Positions 1-5,123 of a stretch of DNA of 6,460 bases are shown piece by piece (within the stretch, counting starts at the first letter, position 1; each line of letters starts with the position of its first letter). Under the pieces are notes generated by a model that saw only the letters and a list, made by a program, of their open reading frames with translations, ran no database searches and was not told the DNA's origin. The translations under genes and the position numbers were made by a program. The DNA comes from an uncultured Novosphingobium sp. (lineage in GTDB: Bacteria; Pseudomonadota; Alphaproteobacteria; Sphingomonadales; Sphingomonadaceae), in the NCBI GenBank assembly GCA_937860195.1, contig CALMBN010000270.1, positions 1 to 6,460 on the forward strand, given 5' to 3'.

Positions 1-895
1 CCCAGAATGATTCCGAAAACGCATCGCCGCGTGGTTCTCGCCCGCCGTCCGCCAGCGCGCGGCCGATCTCGGGATCGACCTCGCCCAGGTCAAACCCGGC
101 GAAGAAGGCCGGGTGCGCCATGCCGATCTCGATGCGTTCCTGGCTTACAACGCTGCCGGGGGCTTCCGTGCCGCCGGTGCCAAAGGCGTGGATCAAACCA
201 TCAAGGTCATCGGCCTGCGCCGCCGGATCGCCGAAAACATGGCTGCATCAAAGCGTCACATTCCGCATTTCTCTTATGTCGAGGAATGTGATGTCACTGC
301 TTTGGAAGAAATGCGGGCACAGCTGAATTCCGCTCGAGGGAACCGGCCCAAACTGACCATGCTGCCGCTGCTGATCGCCGCAATCTGTCGCGCGCTCCCT
401 GACTTCCCGATGCTCAACGCGCGCTATGATGATGAGGCCGGGATCGTGCAGCGGTACGGCTCGGTTCACCTTGGCATGGCTACGCAGACGACCAGTGGGC
501 TGATGGTCCCGGTGATCCGCGATGCGCAAGACCGCAATCTGTGGCAGCTCGCCAGCGAGATCGCCCGGCTCGCCGAAGCTGCGCGCAATGGTGCCGCCAA
601 AAGCGAAGAACTGTCCGGTTCGACCCTGACCATCACTTCGCTGGGTGCGCTGGGCGGGGTGGCGACAACCCCGGTCATCAACCGGCCCGAAGTTGCGATC
701 ATTGGTCCCAACCGGATCGTCGAGCGACCAATGTTCGTGCCCGACGGGCTGGGCGGCGAGCGGATCGAAAAGCGCAAGCTGATGAACCTTTCGATCAGCT
801 GCGATCACCGGGTGGTTGACGGCTGGGATGCGGCGAGCTTTGTTCAGGCGCTTAAGAAACTGATCGAAACGCCTGTGCTGTTACTGGCTGACTAA
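1..895 (+). CDS. bkdB: Branched-chain 2-oxo acid dehydrogenase E2 (lipoamide acyltransferase), 3' part, apparently frameshifted near the window edge
   Basis: This is the E2 core of a 2-oxo acid dehydrogenase complex, which moves the acyl group from lipoyl-lysine to CoA in the cytoplasm. The lipoyl domain lies off the window. A peripheral subunit-binding domain is readable at about 41-155 (SPAVRQRAADLGIDL, then GRVRHADLDAFL), followed by the acyltransferase domain from about 200. That domain carries the IGLRRRIAENM and HFSYVEE..DVTALE motifs typical of branched-chain E2, TITSLGALGG, and the catalytic DHRVVDG motif at 803-823 (His and Asp of the CoA acyltransferases). The C-terminus is complete, with TAA at 893-895. 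The frame is closed upstream by a TGA at 8-10, although domain homology reaches back to at least 41. A frame change of 2 or 5 lost bases near 34-46 is therefore likely. A GTG at 113 could start the open frame but would cut off most of the subunit-binding domain. The family is secure; the choice of branched-chain over pyruvate type is likely. Confidence 0.85.
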
Positions 896-909
896 ACGGG
901 AGAGCCCGG

Positions 910-1497
910 ATGCCCAGAGACCCTCGTATCGATGCCTATATCGCGAAGGCCGCGCCATTTGCCCGGCCGATCCTGATTCACCTGCGGGCGCTGGTTCACG
1001 CCACGGTCGATGGTCTGGATGAAGCAATGAAGTGGGGCATGCCGCACTTCATCCATAAGGGCAAAAACCTTGCCGGAATGGCGGCTTTCAAGGCACATAC
1101 GGCGTTCATCCTGCATGGCGAAGGACGGCAGGACGAGGGGATGGGCGGTTATGGCAAGATCGCTTCGCCCGAAGAATTGCCGTCTGATGCTGATCTGAAA
1201 GAAGCCATTCTTGCTGCAAAAGAGCGGATCGATACCGAAGGCACAGCGACCAAGCGCAAAGCTGCCTCAACGCCACCGAAGGCCGAGATTCCGATGCCCC
1301 CTGATTTTGCCGCCGAACTTGCCCGCTTTCAAGGCGCGAGCGATACGTTTTTGGCCTGGGCCCCATCGCACCGGCGCGAATATCTCGAGTGGATTGTCGA
1401 GGCCAAACGCCCCGAAACCCGCGCAAAACGCATCGCACAGGCCTGCGAATGGATTGCCGAAGGCAAGAAACGGAACTGGAAGTACGAAGGCTGCTAG
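910..1497 (+). CDS. YdeI/OmpD-associated family protein with N-terminal DUF1801-like domain
   Basis: The product has 195 residues and no signal peptide or membrane segment, so it is probably cytoplasmic. Residues about 8-105 look like a DUF1801/YdhG-type domain (IDAYIAKAAPFARPILIHLR, then DEAMKWGMPHF). A lysine- and proline-containing linker follows at about 110-130. Residues about 131-192 match the bacteriocin-protection YdeI/OmpD-associated C-terminal region (FLAWAPSHRREYLEWIVEAK, TRAKRIAQACEWIAEGKKRN). This two-part layout is normal for the family. Its biochemical role is not established; the name comes from an effect on bacteriocin sensitivity and porin expression in enterobacteria. The ATG at 910 is preceded by GGAG at 899-902, 7 nt away. 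Only 14 nt separate it from the E2 stop, so the two are probably cotranscribed, though no functional link is evident. The stop TAG at 1495-1497 overlaps the stop of the convergent gene. Confidence 0.85.
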   Translation: MPRDPRIDAYIAKAAPFARPILIHLRALVHATVDGLDEAMKWGMPHFIHKGKNLAGMAAFKAHTAFILHGEGRQDEGMGGYGKIASPEELPSDADLKEAILAAKERIDTEGTATKRKAASTPPKAEIPMPPDFAAELARFQGASDTFLAWAPSHRREYLEWIVEAKRPETRAKRIAQACEWIAEGKKRNWKYEGC

Positions 1498-1940
1498 CGG
1501 ACGATTGCGCTGTACGTGATCTGGCCAGATCCGCGCGCGGCCTCATCCGCGGGGACTTTCCAGCGAACGTGAGTCACATCCTCCGGTGCAGCCAGCCGCG
1601 AACCAATACGCAGACCATCAAGCTTGCCCCAGGTTCGCCCGCCATCAAGCGAGACTTCCTCGCGGCCATCAGCGCTGCCCTGAAAATAGACCTTTTTCGG
1701 CAGCGGATTGGTGACGGTGAACCCGCCTTGTCCGCCCATCCGGTACCAGCTGACCACATAGACCACCCGGTCCCCGCGTTTCAGAGCGGAAGCAGGCTGA
1801 AGCAGCCGGCCTTTGTTAGGTACCACCCGTTCGACGAAAACTGCGCTGTCGAGCGCGACCGAAGGGCTGGCCAGCGCCATGATCGGCACCACCAACGCGA
1901 GCGCGCAGGAAAGCTTGGTCAAGTTGCGGCGAATGGTCAC
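1494..1940 (-). CDS. Small secreted protein of unknown function, possibly DUF11-like beta-sandwich
   Basis: The product has 148 residues. It begins with a classical Sec signal peptide: basic n-region MTIRRN, hydrophobic core at about residues 9-24, and a likely cleavage after SPSVA at about residue 29. The mature part (about 119 residues) has alternating beta-type segments and phrases reminiscent of DUF11-type surface domains: VVYVVSWYR, FTVTNPLP, DGGRTWGKLDG, VRWKVPADEAARGSGQITYS. I see no cysteine pair, metal site or enzyme motif. Export to the periplasm or outer surface is inferred from the signal peptide; I do not recognise a function. The start is GTG at 1940, with GAGGG about 10 nt upstream; no in-frame ATG competes before the signal peptide. 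It stands alone on this strand, divergent from the tRNA and tail-to-tail with the YdeI-like gene. Confidence 0.75.
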   Translation of the reverse strand: MTIRRNLTKLSCALALVVPIMALASPSVALDSAVFVERVVPNKGRLLQPASALKRGDRVVYVVSWYRMGGQGGFTVTNPLPKKVYFQGSADGREEVSLDGGRTWGKLDGLRIGSRLAAPEDVTHVRWKVPADEAARGSGQITYSAIVR

Positions 1941-1968
1941 GGTTGGCAGGCCCTCAGTTGCTGATCCA

Positions 1969-1986
1969 CGCTTCGCGGTTGAAGCG
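1969..1986. repeat. Short inverted repeat upstream of the secreted-protein gene
   Basis: CGCTTC at 1969-1974 and GAAGCG at 1981-1986 are perfect reverse complements around a 6-nt spacer. They lie 28 nt upstream of the GTG start of the secreted-protein gene. This could be an operator or a small hairpin in its leader, but 6-bp arms are common in GC-rich DNA. Confidence 0.3.
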
Positions 1987-2087
1987 AGCTGTTGATCGCA
2001 AATCCGGGCAAAGGAATGGTTAATGGCGGCTTTCGCGACACCGATTGCAGCGTGCGGCGAACCATGCGAAGGCCCCCGCGAAGGCGG

Positions 2088-2116
2088 TTGACAGCCAAAG
2101 CGCGCTGGCCTAGTGG
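2088..2116 (+). promoter_or_regulatory. Sigma-70-type promoter of tRNA-Asp
   Basis: A perfect -35 hexamer TTGACA (2088-2093) is followed by exactly 17 nt and a -10-like TAGTGG (2111-2116). The predicted transcription start is about 2123, leaving a leader of about 14 nt before the mature tRNA. The -10 match is weak, but the consensus -35, ideal spacing and position just ahead of a tRNA support the call. Confidence 0.65.
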
Positions 2117-2123
2117 CGCGGCT

Positions 2124-2219
2124 CCCAAGTGGCTGCGCGGGTGTAGCTCAGTTGGTTAGAGTGTCGGCCTGTCACGCCGAAGGTCGCGGGTTCGAGCCCC
2201 GTCACTCGCGCCACTTGGG
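2124..2219 (+). repeat. Leader/trailer inverted repeat enclosing tRNA-Asp
   Basis: CCCAAGTGGC at 2124-2133 is the exact reverse complement of GCCACTTGGG at 2210-2219. The right arm starts at the tRNA discriminator base and covers the encoded CCA. The left arm begins at the predicted transcription start and ends 3 nt (TGC) before the mature 5' end. In the primary transcript the arms would form a 10-bp helix almost stacked on the acceptor stem, with the three leader bases as a bulge. Confidence 0.7.
2137..2213 (+). tRNA. tRNA-Asp (anticodon GTC), CCA encoded
   Basis: A full cloverleaf can be drawn. The acceptor stem is GCGGGTG (2137-2143) with CACTCGC (2203-2209), including one G-U pair. The D stem is GCTC/GAGT with loop AGTTGGTTA. 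The anticodon stem is TCGGC/GCCGA with loop CTGTCAC, giving anticodon GTC at 2171-2173 (Asp). The variable loop is AGGTC. The T stem is GCGGG/CCCGT with loop TTCGAGC. The discriminator is G2210 and CCA is encoded at 2211-2213. All invariant bases are in place, so it should be functional. It reads towards the convergent hydrolase gene, whose stop codon is only 13 nt beyond the CCA. Confidence 0.97.
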
Positions 2220-2226
2220 GATTTTT
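2210..2226 (+). terminator. Possible intrinsic terminator of tRNA-Asp using the leader/trailer helix
   Basis: The trailer arm of the inverted repeat (2210-2219) is followed at once by GATTTTT (2220-2226). This has the form of a GC-rich stem and a T tract, except that the stem would enclose the whole tRNA. A local alternative, CCCC (2197-2200) with GGGG (2217-2220), gives only 4 bp. The T tract ends one base before the stop codon of the convergent hydrolase gene. Confidence 0.4.
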
Positions 2227-3303
2227 CTACCACGCTGAACTGAAAGTCACGGCCTTTCCGCCAGCCGGAAGGCTGATGATCATGCCGTCCTTGGCCAGCC
2301 GCAAGGTGCCGCTGAACTGCTTTGGAGCGCTCCCGAGAAACAGCGGTTCTATCAGCCGCGAAGGCGGGGCGGGGACCAGGTGATAAAGCACCAGCGCCTT
2401 CGCTCCGGCTTCCTTGGCGGAGCGTGCGGCATCTTCCGGGCTCGCGTGGTAGTTCTGGATATCGGTCATGATCTGGGCATTTTTGGCTTGGCCGCGCGCG
2501 CCCAGCTTCTTGCCGATTGCTGCGATCATCGCCTTGTTGAGAGCCTCATGCAGCATCAGGTCCACACCCTTTGAAGCAGTGACAAAGCTGGGCGAATAGA
2601 CCGTATCGCCCGACAGGCTTGCCGAGCGGCCCTTGTAGTCGATCCGGTAGCCGAACGCCGGTGCAATTGGCGCGTGATTGACCCGGATAACCGTGATTTT
2701 CACGCCGCCCGAATCGTATACCACCTGCATGTCTGTGCCATCGGCCAGGTTGATGATCTGTGCTGCGCCACCAAAGCCGCCGGACTGCACCACATTGGGG
2801 CCATGGTGAGCAACCCGGTAGCCCTGATCAATTGTGTAGGTGGAATTAAGCCCGGCAATCACCTGGTCTGTCCCGGCCGGACCATAGACCGGCAGCGGAG
2901 CGCTTCGGCCACCCGCGACCCAGGCCTGAAGCAGCAACTCGCCCAGTCCGTCGATATGGTCCGAATGAAGATGGGTCAGGAATGCAGCCTGAAGCTTTGG
3001 CATTGGAAAGCCCATCCGCCCCAGTTTGCGGATTGAACCGGAACCAGCGTCAAATACGAACGCCTGATTGCCCGCCAACACCGCAAGGCACGGACCGGCG
3101 CGTTCTGCATCGGGCATTGGGGAGCCGGAACCGCAGACATAGACGTGCAGCCCATCTTCCAGCTTGGCCGACTGATCGACCCCCACCGTATTGTCGAGGG
3201 CGCTCTGGAACGCCCGCTCAGCCAGCCAGCCGCGCCCGAACAGGAACAAAAGTCCGGCTGCCAAAGCCAGCACGGCCGCAGCGATCCCCAGTTTGCGCTT
3301 CAT
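2227..3303 (-). CDS. Membrane-anchored metallo-beta-lactamase-fold hydrolase (RNase Z-like subgroup)
   Basis: The product has 358 residues. Residues about 5-23 form one hydrophobic segment after MKRK, read as an N-terminal anchor or uncleaved signal; the catalytic domain would then be outside the cytoplasmic membrane. The metallo-beta-lactamase fold shows the expected metal ligands: HLHSDH at 111-116 (H111, H113, D115, H116), NH210, SGDT with D233, LHE at 252-253, and a late H308 in LYHLVP. YHASPE at 285-290 resembles the late histidine region of RNase Z and arylsulfatase-type relatives. GSGSPMPD and VFDAGSGS earlier are also typical. The substrate cannot be told, and a tRNA-processing role is unlikely given the membrane anchor. 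The ATG at 3303 has AGGAAGG (complement of 3310-3316) 6 nt upstream. It follows the DUF2842 gene by 44 nt and is probably the last gene of that operon. Confidence 0.85.
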   Translation of the reverse strand: MKRKLGIAAAVLALAAGLLFLFGRGWLAERAFQSALDNTVGVDQSAKLEDGLHVYVCGSGSPMPDAERAGPCLAVLAGNQAFVFDAGSGSIRKLGRMGFPMPKLQAAFLTHLHSDHIDGLGELLLQAWVAGGRSAPLPVYGPAGTDQVIAGLNSTYTIDQGYRVAHHGPNVVQSGGFGGAAQIINLADGTDMQVVYDSGGVKITVIRVNHAPIAPAFGYRIDYKGRSASLSGDTVYSPSFVTASKGVDLMLHEALNKAMIAAIGKKLGARGQAKNAQIMTDIQNYHASPEDAARSAKEAGAKALVLYHLVPAPPSRLIEPLFLGSAPKQFSGTLRLAKDGMIISLPAGGKAVTFSSAW

Positions 3304-3347
3304 GGCAATCCTTCCTGATTCCGACGAAAGCTATCCGGGATCCGTGA

Positions 3348-3563
3348 TCAGCGCCAGCGCCCGGTTTCCATCCAGATCAGAAACCGGCGCAGCGGCAGCA
3401 GCCAGATTATGCCGAGTAAGACATAGACCGGGGTCTGGGCCAGCACGGGCCACTCAGCCATCACCGGGGCAAGATACCGCGCAATCAGTCCGCCATATAC
3501 CATCAGCGCAAGCAGCAGGCCCAGGAGGCCGAGCGGGATCCGAAGGGTGGGCTCAGTTCGCAT
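3348..3563 (-). CDS. DUF2842 family small inner-membrane protein
   Basis: This 71-residue protein has two hydrophobic segments (about residues 9-30 and 39-56) and the C-terminal signature LPLRRFLIWMETGRWR, which is typical of DUF2842 proteins of alphaproteobacteria. It is predicted to be a two-pass inner-membrane protein; its function is unknown. I prefer the ATG at 3563, which overlaps the stop of the upstream gene as TGATG and suggests translational coupling. A TTG one codon earlier (3566) is possible but less likely. Gene order fau-DUF2842-hydrolase on one strand, with almost no spacing, points to a single transcript. Confidence 0.88.
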   Translation of the reverse strand: MRTEPTLRIPLGLLGLLLALMVYGGLIARYLAPVMAEWPVLAQTPVYVLLGIIWLLPLRRFLIWMETGRWR

Positions 3564-4135
3564 CAAAATGGTCCATAAAGTCGGGTTGGCGTGACGATCA
3601 GATCCAGTGGCGCATCGTGCGGTTCGATCGGCAGGTCTTCCTCAAACTGGCAATCCCAGGCAAGGCCAATTGCCAGCCTGGGTGGGCGCGCGGTCAGCCA
3701 CCGGTCATAGTGCCCGGCTCCATAGCCGATCCGCCCGCCATTACCGGTAAAGCCCAGCAAGGGGCAAAACACGACATCGGGGATCAGTGCGGGCGCGTCG
3801 TCGGCCGGTTGCCGGGCCTTGAACGGATCGGGCACCAGCAAGTCTTCAACGAAGGGATTGGTCCATTCGCGAAAGTCCATCGAAGCGGCGCGATCGGCAA
3901 ACCACGGAATCGCGATCCGGTGGCCGGCTTCAAAAAACCAGCGGGCATAGTTGGTGGCCGGAACTTCACCTGGCATTTCATGATAGACCGAGATCACGGC
4001 GCCATCCGGGATCAGTTCGACCAACGGGGCAGGTGGCCGGCGAAACAGCAGCGCGCGCTGACCAGCGGGGATCGCCGCGACATGCTCGGCCCGGCGATGC
4101 TTTAGCTCGGCACGCAGCAGTTTCTTGTCAATCAC
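3563..4135 (-). CDS. fau: 5-formyltetrahydrofolate cyclo-ligase
   Basis: This enzyme (MTHFS, also called YgfA) uses ATP to convert 5-formyltetrahydrofolate to 5,10-methenyltetrahydrofolate, returning a storage or inhibitory folate to the one-carbon pool in the cytoplasm. The 190-residue length is normal. The basic N-terminal helix KKLLRAELKHRR, the glycine-rich GRIGYGAGHYDR at about 134-145 (family form GYGGGYYDR) and the C-terminal PHDAPLDLIVTPTRLYGP are diagnostic. The start is GTG at 4135; a G-run ribosome binding site (complement of 4141-4147) lies about 5 nt upstream, and no nearby ATG fits. Lying downstream of 6S RNA, it matches the conserved zapA-ssrS-fau order known from E. coli (zapA-ssrS-ygfA). 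The unusual point is the 27-bp inverted repeat whose edge is 11 nt before the start codon. Its stop overlaps the next start (TGATG). Confidence 0.93.
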   Translation of the reverse strand: MIDKKLLRAELKHRRAEHVAAIPAGQRALLFRRPPAPLVELIPDGAVISVYHEMPGEVPATNYARWFFEAGHRIAIPWFADRAASMDFREWTNPFVEDLLVPDPFKARQPADDAPALIPDVVFCPLLGFTGNGGRIGYGAGHYDRWLTARPPRLAIGLAWDCQFEEDLPIEPHDAPLDLIVTPTRLYGPF

Positions 4136-4146
4136 GCAGCACCCCC

Positions 4147-4235
4147 CAATTCGGGGACACTATACTTAATTCGCTTTGAAAGTGGCGCAGAGCAATGCCG
4201 GGGCCAATCGAATTAAGTATAGTGTCCCCGAATTG
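4147..4235. repeat. 89-bp element with 27-bp perfect inverted arms (MITE-like or REP-associated)
   Basis: The arms 4147-4173 and 4209-4235 are perfect reverse complements over 27 bp and enclose 35 nt (4174-4208). Each arm holds CGGGGACACTATACTTAATT in the inward direction. I recall very similar GGGGACA(C/G)TATACTTAATT sequences scattered in many proteobacteria near REP-associated (Y1-type, IS200-like) transposases; this is memory, not a search. The AT-rich arm contrasts with the GC-rich surroundings. No transposase is present here, so any movement would have been in trans. A CGCAG at 4135-4139 and at 4236-4240 might be a target duplication, but the left copy is 7 nt away from the arm and overlaps the fau start codon. 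Transcribed from the 6S side, it would form a very stable hairpin directly before the fau ribosome binding site. Confidence 0.8.
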
Positions 4236-4256
4236 CGCAGAAATGTTAAGGTGGGT

Positions 4257-4415
4257 GACGGGACCACCATGGGTCGTTGCCGGGGAAATCCACTGACGCG
4301 TTCACGTCAGGTGGGAGCCATATGTGCCAGACCAGGGTCCAACCAGGGACAGCCCCCATAGGATTGCTTATAGCCTCAGGGATGTTCTGTCGGTTCGTAC
4401 CGGGCAGTACCCGTC
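4257..4415 (-). ncRNA. ssrS: 6S RNA (regulator of RNA polymerase)
   Basis: 6S RNA binds the housekeeping RNA polymerase holoenzyme by mimicking an open promoter. The call rests on position (between zapA and fau, as in many proteobacteria) and on structure. Read on this strand, GACGGG (4415-4410) pairs with CCCGTC (4262-4257) as a closing stem. AATCC (4365-4361) pairs with GGATT (4291-4287), and TGGGGGCT (4358-4351) with GGCTCCCA (4319-4312, with two G-U pairs). A small hairpin CTGACG (4310-4305)/CGTCAG (4298-4293) lies on the 3' side. The stretch between the closing and inner stems would be the open central bubble. The predicted start at 4415, given by the promoter, coincides with the first base of the closing stem, and the length (about 159 nt) fits alphaproteobacterial 6S RNA. 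No T-rich terminator follows, so the 3' end is probably made by processing; the exact 3' end is uncertain. Confidence 0.75.
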
Positions 4416-4421
4416 GGCTCC

Positions 4422-4450
4422 TAAGTAGGCCTTGCGCGCTCAACCCTCAA
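4422..4450 (-). promoter_or_regulatory. Promoter of 6S RNA, overlapping the 3' end of zapA
   Basis: On this strand TTGAGG (4450-4445) is followed by exactly 17 nt and TACTTA (4427-4422). The start predicted 7 nt beyond the -10 is G4415, the first base of the 6S closing stem. The -35 hexamer is formed by the last sense codons of zapA (Leu-Glu-Gly), just before its TGA. Confidence 0.6.
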
Positions 4451-4748
4451 GGGCAATCGCACATTTCTCGAGCCGGTCGGCGATTGCCTCCAGCGCGGCG
4501 GAGTGATCAGGGGCTGGCGGGACGGAAGCAGCGGCTGGTGCGGGAGTGGTTCTGCCGACATTTTCACTCAGCTCGTCAGCCAAAATCAGCGCAGCAAACA
4601 GCAGTTGCCGTACTTCATTATGGCCGGTGCCGATCGAATGCACCTTTTCATCGATCAGGCGGCCAAGCCCGCTGACGTGTTCTTCCTGACCGGCATCGCA
4701 AGCGACGGTATAGGCCCGCCCTCCGATCTGCAGCGTGATATTGCTCAT
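4440..4748 (-). CDS. zapA: Cell division protein ZapA
   Basis: ZapA binds and crosslinks FtsZ filaments and so stabilises the Z-ring in the cytoplasm. The 102-residue product has the family layout. Residues 1-20 form the beta-rich start (ITLQIGGRAYTVACDAGQ), followed by the helix EEHVSGLGRLIDEKVHSI and then NEVRQLLFAALILADEL at about 44-60. A variable Ala/Pro-rich stretch (about 67-80) leads to a C-terminal helix, DHSAALEAIADRLEKCAIAL. The Ala/Pro linker within the coiled coil is longer than in E. coli ZapA. The ATG at 4748 is preceded by AGGGG about 9 nt upstream, next to the stop of the preceding gene, which ends 5 nt before; the two are surely cotranscribed and probably coupled. Its last codons double as the -35 of the 6S RNA promoter. 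Confidence 0.92.
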   Translation of the reverse strand: MSNITLQIGGRAYTVACDAGQEEHVSGLGRLIDEKVHSIGTGHNEVRQLLFAALILADELSENVGRTTPAPAAASVPPAPDHSAALEAIADRLEKCAIALEG

Positions 4749-4753
4749 CCGCG

Positions 4754-4954
4754 CTACCCCTGTGTGCCTTCGATCAGCTGATCGAGCTGCTCAAGCGATT
4801 GCTGAACTGCGCCCCGCAGCCGGTCGTGCCGGGCGCTCAGCTGATCGAGATCGGTGTTTCCGGTGGAGGGCACCGGGCGTCGCGCAGCCACCTCAATCCG
4901 GGCCAGCGCTTGCTGGATCCGCGCGAGCGCGCGGCTGCTGCGGTCTTCGTCCAT
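4754..4954 (-). CDS. Small coiled-coil protein upstream of zapA, possible ZauP-like partner
   Basis: This 66-residue protein has no membrane segment or signal peptide and is almost wholly helical with heptad-like leucine/alanine spacing. Helix 1 is about residues 7-25 (RALARIQQALARIEVAARR). A break at PVPSTG (about 27-32) is followed by helix 2, about 33-62 (LDQLSARHDRLRGAVQQSLE). In Caulobacter a coiled-coil protein, ZauP, is encoded in operon with zapA and works with it at the Z-ring, and DUF4164-type coiled-coil genes sit by zapA in other alphaproteobacteria. Position and composition suggest the same role here, but this product is short and I see no diagnostic motif. The ATG at 4954 lacks a clear Shine-Dalgarno sequence. 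It is divergent from tkt, with 169 nt between the start codons. Confidence 0.75.
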   Translation of the reverse strand: MDEDRSSRALARIQQALARIEVAARRPVPSTGNTDLDQLSARHDRLRGAVQQSLEQLDQLIEGTQG

Positions 4955-5123
4955 TTTGCATGGCTAGCGCATTGCCCTTCCATGGCAAAGCGTTGGATCG
5001 AACATTTCCCCCGCTTTGAGAAGGCGACCGATGCCGCCCGCCTTGACGGGGAAGCGCGGCTTCGCAAAGGAACCCAAGCGCCGAATCGCCGCCGCAATCC
5101 TGCCCTTTCAGGAGCTTTTGCCG

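Noticed and set aside
113..115. GTG as the true start of the E2 gene
   Set aside because: Subunit-binding-domain homology continues upstream to at least 41, so this start would cut the domain; a frameshift explains the data better.
248..808. A 186-codon open frame antisense to the E2 gene
   Set aside because: It is a shadow of the catalytic-domain coding sequence, with Arg/Gly/His/Pro-rich low-information composition and no ribosome binding site seen.
1937..2128. A 63-codon - strand frame over the gap before the tRNA
   Set aside because: It covers the tRNA promoter and the leader region of the secreted-protein gene, shows no family likeness and has no clear ribosome binding site.
2124..2219. 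The repeat around the tRNA as an integration (att) scar
   Set aside because: Integration leaves direct repeats of the tRNA 3' end. Here the copies are inverted and no integrase or island is present.
3564..3566. TTG start for DUF2842
   Set aside because: The ATG immediately downstream (3563) forms a TGATG overlap with the fau stop and is the usual coupled arrangement.
3191..4105. A 304-codon open frame on the + strand across the hydrolase start, DUF2842 and fau
   Set aside because: It runs antisense to three well-supported genes and its composition is that of a mirror frame.
4147..4235. Reading the inverted repeat as an intrinsic terminator of 6S RNA or fau
   Set aside because: No T tract follows the right-hand or left-hand arm in either direction; the edge nearest fau is followed by a G run on the transcribed strand.
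4135..4240. CGCAG at 4135-4139 and 4236-4240 as a firm target-site duplication
   Set aside because: The left copy is 7 nt away from the inverted arm and CGCAG also occurs inside the element (4186-4190), so chance is a sufficient explanation.
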